DNA from: Pontiellaceae bacterium
GTDB taxonomy: Bacteria > Verrucomicrobiota > Kiritimatiellia > Kiritimatiellales > Tichowtungiaceae
DNA: 9,405 nt
NCBI GenBank assembly: GCA_029934215.1
Contig: JAOZMR010000093.1
Location: forward strand, 1-9,405
Direction: 5' to 3'
Positions 5,296 to 9,405 of this stretch are shown here, piece after piece (the first letter of the stretch is position 1; every line of letters starts with the position of its first letter). The notes under the pieces were generated by a model. It searched no databases and had not been told where the DNA came from. It was given only the letters and a program-made list of their open reading frames with translations. The position numbers and the translations under genes were made by a program.

Positions 5296-7752
5296 GTGAA
5301 AATTACAATCATCTCAAACCTGTATCCGCCCCACGTGCTGGGCGGATACGAAATCTTATGCTCAAACGTTGTGAACCAGCTGAAAACGTCCGGTCACGAT
5401 GTTTTTGTGCTCACCAGCTCGCATGGAATCTCTCAACCGCATCAGAAAGACGGAATCTCCAGAGAATTGCGTTTATACGCACCATTCAGCCGCGCAGCAC
5501 AAATGGAACGTAGGCTCCGGAAAAAAACCTATCGCCACAACCACGCCACAACCACACAACATCTCAAAAAATTCCAACCCGACATCGTTTTCGTTTGGAG
5601 TCAACTACGCCTCACCACCGGGGCAGCGATGGCCGCGCAACAATTGGGTATCCCCGTCGCATTCACAATGAACGACGATCACATAAAAAGCTTTGTGCCA
5701 ATCACCGAGCCAAACAACTTACGAAAAGCCGCTCGATGCATCTTAGACGCCACACTGCATCGATCCATCACCCTGCGAAATCTTGATCTATCGCACGTAG
5801 CTTGTATTTCGAAAAACCTAAAACAATCCCTTATAGACCAAGGTGCGCCAATCCAAAATGCAGAAGTCATCTATCAAGGAATTCCACTCGACCGATTTCC
5901 TCTAAAAAAAGGAGACCCAGCACAGCTGCATCAACCCATACGCCTGCTCTACTCCGGTCAACTCCACGAATACAAAGGAACCCACCTCACACTCGCTGCC
6001 CTCCAACAATTCAACAAAAAAAGCCCAGGAACATACACCCTCACCATCGCAGGAAAAGGCCCAGAACAATACACGCAACACCTACAAAAACAGGCAAAAA
6101 AACTCGGCATCGAATCGATCATCACATTCGCAGGCGCAATCCCACGCGACGAAATGTCTTCCATATACCAAAACCACGACATCCTACTCGTCACATCCCT
6201 CTGGCAAGAACCATTCGGGCTCACACACCTAGAAGCCATGAGCTCCGGAACCCCAGTCATCAGCACATTTCGAGGCGGAATGAAAGAATTCCTCGTGCAC
6301 GGCGAAGTTTGTCTCGTATTCGACCCCGACCTCTCAGACGACCTCGCCGAGAAAATCCAAACCCTAACAGAAAATAAACCGCTCCGCGAAAAAATCATAA
6401 AAAACGCACGAACCATGATCGAAAAAGAATACTGCGTAAAACGGTATACGCAGCACCTCGAAGACTTTTTAAAGCGAGCTCTACAACCTATGAAAACCAA
6501 ACTACACACCATCCACATACCCAGACGCTTTGTTCTCGACGCATGGGGAGGAACCGAAACCGTCGTCCTCGAAACCTGTCGACGCCTTCCAACCCTCGGC
6601 ATCGAAAGCAAAATCTTCTGCCCCGCCGCACTTTCCGAGCCCGGGTCCGACAGCATCAACGACGTACCAATCCAACGCTTTCCATACTTCTACCCCTACA
6701 TCGGGCTATCCTCCGCATCCGCATCCGCCCTCGACCTCAAAGGCGGAAATCTCTTCTCCTTTTCGCTATACCGCAAACTCCTCAAAGAACCCAAGCTCGA
6801 CCTCATCCACCTACACACCGCAAAACGGCTCGGAGGAATCGGACGGTTCATCGCAAAAAAACGAAACATTCCATACATCCTAACCATTCACGGCGGAATG
6901 ATCGACGTACCCGCCGAAGAAGCCGCAACCTGGACTGCGCCAACCGCGAAAACAATTGAGTGGGGAAAACTCCTCGGCATGATAGTCGGCTCCCGCAGCG
7001 TCCTCGAAGATGCCGGCGCCATCATCTGCGTCGACCAAAGCGAATCAGAACGCATGAAAAAACTCTACCCGAACAAACGCGTAGAATTCGTCCCCAACGG
7101 CGTCGACCCCACTCCCTACGAAAAAGGCGACGGCGACCGCTTCCGAAAAGAACACAACATCGGGCTCGACCAAAAAATCATCCTCAACATCAGCCGGATC
7201 GACCCACAAAAAAACCAACTCCTAGCCGTCGACGTACTCGACCAAACCCGACGAGCCGGCGAAAACGCCAAACTCGTTCTCATCGGACCCATCACCAACA
7301 TCGACTACCACGCCAAACTCGAAGCAAAAATCAAAGAAAAAAACCTCGCCGAACACATCCTCATAATCCCCGGACTCCCCCCCGGCTCCCAAACGCTCTA
7401 CGACGCCTACAAAGCCGCAAACATCTTCCTCCTCAGCTCAAACCACGAACCCTTCGGAATCGTCATCCTCGAAGCCTGGGCAGCAGGCGCACCCGTCGTC
7501 GCCGCATCCGTCGGCGGCGTCCCAAACTTCACCACCCACGAAAAAGACATCCTACGCTTCGAACGCGGAAACGCAGAAGAAGCCACGAAACACGTCCTTA
7601 CACTCCTGAAAAATCCAGACCTTGGAAAAAACCTCACCCAAGCAGCCGCCAAACTCGTCCAGAAAAAATACCACTGGGACACCATCACCCAGCAACTCAA
7701 CGACCTATACAAAGAAGTCATCGCCGCCCATAAATCGAACGGAAAAAAATGA
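5296..7752 (+). CDS. Tandem GT4 glycosyltransferase (two complete GT-B enzymes in one chain)
   Basis: An 818-residue cytoplasmic or membrane-associated enzyme with two complete glycosyltransferase family 4 units. Unit 1 (1 to about 395) starts MKITIISNLYPPHVLGGYE, has a SGQLHEYKG sugar-nucleotide strand, and the EX7E motif E305-PFGLTHL-E313. Unit 2 starts at M399 with a new first strand and AWGGTE, has SRIDPQKN, and a second EX7E, E718-PFGIVIL-E726. Each should transfer a sugar from a nucleotide donor with retention of configuration, so the chain may add two sugars in succession. Donors and acceptors are not predictable. The join is abrupt (FLKRALQP-M399), as if two adjacent genes lost the stop between them. 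GTG 5296 is chosen because it begins the first strand, 17 bases after the previous stop; no Shine-Dalgarno is visible. The coding strand becomes steadily more A/C-rich through this gene. Confidence 0.92.
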   Translation: MKITIISNLYPPHVLGGYEILCSNVVNQLKTSGHDVFVLTSSHGISQPHQKDGISRELRLYAPFSRAAQMERRLRKKTYRHNHATTTQHLKKFQPDIVFVWSQLRLTTGAAMAAQQLGIPVAFTMNDDHIKSFVPITEPNNLRKAARCILDATLHRSITLRNLDLSHVACISKNLKQSLIDQGAPIQNAEVIYQGIPLDRFPLKKGDPAQLHQPIRLLYSGQLHEYKGTHLTLAALQQFNKKSPGTYTLTIAGKGPEQYTQHLQKQAKKLGIESIITFAGAIPRDEMSSIYQNHDILLVTSLWQEPFGLTHLEAMSSGTPVISTFRGGMKEFLVHGEVCLVFDPDLSDDLAEKIQTLTENKPLREKIIKNARTMIEKEYCVKRYTQHLEDFLKRALQPMKTKLHTIHIPRRFVLDAWGGTETVVLETCRRLPTLGIESKIFCPAALSEPGSDSINDVPIQRFPYFYPYIGLSSASASALDLKGGNLFSFSLYRKLLKEPKLDLIHLHTAKRLGGIGRFIAKKRNIPYILTIHGGMIDVPAEEAATWTAPTAKTIEWGKLLGMIVGSRSVLEDAGAIICVDQSESERMKKLYPNKRVEFVPNGVDPTPYEKGDGDRFRKEHNIGLDQKIILNISRIDPQKNQLLAVDVLDQTRRAGENAKLVLIGPITNIDYHAKLEAKIKEKNLAEHILIIPGLPPGSQTLYDAYKAANIFLLSSNHEPFGIVILEAWAAGAPVVAASVGGVPNFTTHEKDILRFERGNAEEATKHVLTLLKNPDLGKNLTQAAAKLVQKKYHWDTITQQLNDLYKEVIAAHKSNGKK

Positions 7753-8951
7753 ACATTCTATTTTTGAACACCTACTGCGGCTACTTCGGCGGCGTCGAAC
7801 AAAACATCGCAAGCGCGGCGGAAGGGCTCAGCGCCCAAGGACACAAATGCACGCTCGTATACATGAAAGAAACCGAAACCCGCCTCGACGACTACAAAAA
7901 AATCTTCCGCGAAACCCTCTGTGCGCCCACCAACAAAAAGCTAACAAAAACACTAACCGAACTCATCGAAACCGGATCATGGGACACCCTATACGTACAC
8001 AAACTCGAAACCATCGCGCCACTTCAGCAACTAAAAGGCACCCTGCGAATGGTACGCATGATACACGACCACGACGAATGCTGTCCGCGCCATCATAAAT
8101 ACTTCATCTGCCCAAACCGCATATGCAAATTCTCCGCAGGTCTAAAATGCTGGGTCGACCTCGCCTTCATCGAACGCGACCGAGAAGCAAAACTCGGCAT
8201 ACGATTCAACAACCTCCGAAAACACAAAAAAGAGCTCATTCGCAACCGAGAACTATTCGACACCTTCCTCGTCGGAAGCCACTTCATGCAAAACGAACTC
8301 ACCATGAACGGCTTCGCCCTCGAACAAATACAACGCATACCCCCATGCGTCAAACACCCCGACACCAAACCCACCCCCGTACCCGACAACCACGAAATCC
8401 TCTACGTCGGACAACTCATCAAAGGCAAAGGCGTCGACCTCCTCATCAAAGCACTCACACATATCACCGAACCCTACCACCTCACCATTGCCGGAAGCGG
8501 AAACGCAGAAGACAGCCTAAAAGCACTCGTCATCAGCCTCGAACTCGAAGCGCACGTCGATTTCAGCGGATGGGTTGCCCCCGAAGAACTCGACCGCCTC
8601 TACGACCAATGCCGCATCCTCGCCGTACCCTCACGCTGGGCAGAACCCTTCGGCATGATCGGGCTCGAAGCCATGCAACGCGCCCGCCCCGTCGTCGGCT
8701 TTGACGTCGGCGGCATACCCGACTGGCTCGAAACCGGAATCAACGGCTACACCGTCCCCGAGGCAAAAGTCGAACAATTCGCGGACGCGCTAAACCGCCT
8801 ACTCTACGACCACAAAACCGCGCAACAATTTGGCGAACAAGGTCGCAAAAAGCTCGAAGCCGAATTCTCATTCACAAACTACATCGAACAGCTAAGCGGC
8901 ATACTACAACCGACGAAAAAAGAAACTAGAAAAGAGAATGACCCGGACTAA
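7749..8951 (+). CDS. GT4-family glycosyltransferase
   Basis: A 400-residue GT-B glycosyltransferase. The N-terminal MNILFLNTYCGYFGGVEQN has the GG(V/A/T)E loop of GT4 acceptor domains. The donor domain has LYVGQLIKGKGVDLL, LTIAGSG, and the EX7E motif E299-PFGMIGL-E307 followed by RARPVVGFDVGGIPD. A histidine/cysteine-rich segment (HDHDECCPRHH, with Cys 111, 112, 121, 126 and 134) follows the first half; a similar HD-x-CP-Cys patch is common in GT4 relatives and may bind metal or be structural. Its start overlaps the stop of the tandem enzyme (ATGA, 7749-7752), so it is translationally coupled and last in the operon. It probably adds a further sugar to the same lipid-linked glycan; its specificity is unknown. 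The coding strand is extremely C/A-rich (60 bases at 8341-8400: 31 C, 19 A, 6 G, 4 T). Confidence 0.94.
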   Translation: MNILFLNTYCGYFGGVEQNIASAAEGLSAQGHKCTLVYMKETETRLDDYKKIFRETLCAPTNKKLTKTLTELIETGSWDTLYVHKLETIAPLQQLKGTLRMVRMIHDHDECCPRHHKYFICPNRICKFSAGLKCWVDLAFIERDREAKLGIRFNNLRKHKKELIRNRELFDTFLVGSHFMQNELTMNGFALEQIQRIPPCVKHPDTKPTPVPDNHEILYVGQLIKGKGVDLLIKALTHITEPYHLTIAGSGNAEDSLKALVISLELEAHVDFSGWVAPEELDRLYDQCRILAVPSRWAEPFGMIGLEAMQRARPVVGFDVGGIPDWLETGINGYTVPEAKVEQFADALNRLLYDHKTAQQFGEQGRKKLEAEFSFTNYIEQLSGILQPTKKETRKENDPD

Positions 8952-9049
8952 AAGCGAAGCGATAAATAAAAACTATATTCAAAAACACTGACCACCGGAA
9001 ACGGTTCAAGAACTCAAAGAACGCAAAAAGTACAGGCGGCGCAAAACCT
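8952..9049. other. Intergenic region after the operon; small GAAA-loop hairpin
   Basis: No gene is visible between the last glycosyltransferase and the insertion sequence. ACCG-GAAA-CGGT (8994-9005) could form a four-base-pair hairpin with a GAAA tetraloop, and TGA/TCA flanks (8989-8991 and 9006-9008) could extend it around a CC bulge. No T-run follows, so it is not a standard intrinsic terminator. A short imperfect repeat CAAGAACT/CAAAGAAC follows it. Confidence 0.3.
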
Positions 9050-9051
9050 CT

Positions 9052-9077
9052 CTTGGGACTTTCTATTACCCACAAGT
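9052..9077. repeat. Probable terminal inverted repeat of an IS50/Tn5-like element
   Basis: The sequence just beyond the transposase stop shares GACT, a T-rich centre and a terminal CACAAGT with the IS50 outer end CTGACTCTTATACACAAGT, in the orientation expected if the element lies to the right. The match has small gaps and was made by eye. The other end and the target duplication are outside the window. Confidence 0.4.
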
Positions 9078-9078
9078 C

Positions 9079-9405
9079 TCATAACTGATTAGCCAAGCTC
9101 CAGCCCTCGGTTAAATCCGCCAACCGTTTCCACCCTCGCCATAGCGCGAGAGTTCCCGGAGGCCCGTCGCTCTTTCTTGCTAAATATCCTCCTAACTTGG
9201 CGATCCATACGAGTGCTTCGTCTATGGTGGGTACAGTCGCGGTGCGAGTCCGCGAGGATTTGATCGCGAGAACTGTCCACTCCTCCTCCGAGAGGAATTG
9301 TGAACAAGGCAAGGTGGGATTTGTGCGTGCAATCATCGTGATCATGAACAATCGGATCATCAACGGGGACTCCAAACTCGCCACGGTTCGCCATTGTAAT
9401 CCGGA
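9079..9405 (-). CDS. IS4-family (Tn5/IS50-like) transposase, C-terminal part, cut by the window edge
   Basis: The frame is open from the right window edge to a TGA at 9079-9081, so only the last 108 or so residues are visible. They match the C-terminal dimerisation region of Tn5-type transposases: ARTNPTLPC, LSEEEWTVL, PTIDEALVWIAKLGGYL, ARKSDGPPG and LWRGWKRLADLTEGW. The C-terminus ends where family members normally end, so it does not look truncated there. The catalytic DDE residues and the YREK signature would lie beyond the window, so activity cannot be judged. No start is assigned; the GTG at 9384 is inside the domain. The gene points toward the operon's end. Its base composition is near balanced, unlike the A/C-rich glycosyltransferase genes beside it, which fits later arrival. 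Confidence 0.85.
   Translation of the reverse strand, partial: SGLQWRTVASLESPLMIRLFMITMIARTNPTLPCSQFLSEEEWTVLAIKSSRTRTATVPTIDEALVWIAKLGGYLARKSDGPPGTLALWRGWKRLADLTEGWSLANQL

Larger units (their letters stand above)
2726..5500. other. Zone where strand composition skew changes sign
   Basis: Hand counts of 60-base blocks on the plus strand: 301-360 has 25 G, 8 C, 18 T, 9 A; 1681-1740 has 26 G, 11 C, 19 T, 4 A; 4081-4140 has 16 G, 14 C, 11 T, 19 A; 7201-7260 has 11 G, 24 C, 5 T, 20 A. The minus-strand gene at 25-1008 also lies in plus-strand G/T-rich DNA, so the bias follows position and not coding direction. G-excess turning to C-excess along the plus strand is the pattern of a replication terminus. 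No dif site was recognised. Confidence 0.6.
9050..9405 (-). mobile_element. Left end of an IS4-family insertion sequence, partial
   Basis: This combines the transposase C-terminus and the probable terminal repeat at 9052-9077. The element continues past the right edge of the window. It inserted about 100 bases after the last operon gene and disrupts no visible reading frame. Confidence 0.65.

Noticed and set aside
5802..6377. Arg/Pro/His-rich plus-strand open frame of 191 codons
   Set aside because: Shadow of the tandem glycosyltransferase caused by A/C-rich composition.
5958..6659. Minus-strand open frame of 233 codons
   Set aside because: Antisense to the tandem glycosyltransferase, with no recognisable motifs; it arises from the same compositional bias.
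6960..7733. Long plus-strand open frame encoding an Arg/Pro-rich 257-residue product
   Set aside because: It lies wholly inside the tandem glycosyltransferase in another frame. The low T content of this strand removes stop codons, and the product has no domain-like pattern.
8123..8704. Arg-rich plus-strand open frame of 193 codons
   Set aside because: Shadow of the last glycosyltransferase, which has clear motifs in its own frame.
8994..9005. Hairpin considered as an intrinsic terminator of the operon
   Set aside because: The stem is only four base pairs and no T-run follows, so it is kept only as a weak structural note.
9089..9394. Second minus-strand frame of 101 codons at the right edge
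   Set aside because: It overlaps the transposase frame almost completely, and only the other frame matches Tn5-type transposases.
1..9405. CRISPR array, tRNA or rRNA genes
   Set aside because: No regularly spaced repeats, cloverleaf-like segments or rRNA-like stretches were seen on either strand.

Overview
The window is bacterial DNA of intermediate GC content. It carries one divergent gene on the minus strand, a compact plus-strand operon of six genes (1100-8951), and the 3' end of an insertion sequence at the right edge. A monotopic phosphoglycosyl transferase, several GT4 glycosyltransferases and an RsbU/RsbW/RsbV-type partner switch suggest a free-living bacterium that makes a surface or exported polysaccharide. 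The taxon cannot be fixed from the sequence. A Gram-negative host, perhaps in the Planctomycetes-Verrucomicrobia-Chlamydiae (PVC) group, is only a guess.

Layout. 25-1008 (minus): YkuE/LpxG-like metallophosphoesterase. 1009-1099: divergent intergenic region with a weak candidate promoter. 1100-2725: three-domain switch protein (receiver, PP2C/SpoIIE phosphatase, RsbW-like ATPase). 2766-3491: canonical phosphoglycosyl transferase (PGT). 3525-3875: STAS-domain antagonist with an intact DSSG phosphorylation site. 3872-5278: an odd fusion of a degenerate sugar nucleotidyltransferase, a left-handed beta-helix and a degenerate PGT. 5296-7752: two complete GT4 glycosyltransferases fused head to tail. 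7749-8951: a third GT4 enzyme. 8952-9049: short intergenic region. 9079-9405 (minus): C-terminal part of an IS4/Tn5-type transposase, with a likely IS end at about 9052-9077.

How the genes may work together. The switch protein holds both a phosphatase and a kinase domain able to act on the STAS protein, as in HsbR/HsbA of Pseudomonas and SypE/SypA of Vibrio fischeri. The STAS gene sits between the active PGT and the pseudo-PGT fusion and overlaps the latter by four bases. I infer that a phospho-switch controls the first membrane step of glycan assembly, with the pseudoenzyme as the possible target or scaffold. The GT4 enzymes would then extend the lipid-linked sugar. No flippase, polymerase or export gene is in the window, so the pathway is incomplete here.

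Base composition changes sharply across the window. The plus strand is G/T-rich on the left whichever strand is coding, roughly balanced at about 3-5 kb, and strongly A/C-rich to about 8950. This is the pattern expected at a replication terminus. It also explains the many long spurious reading frames on the right side.
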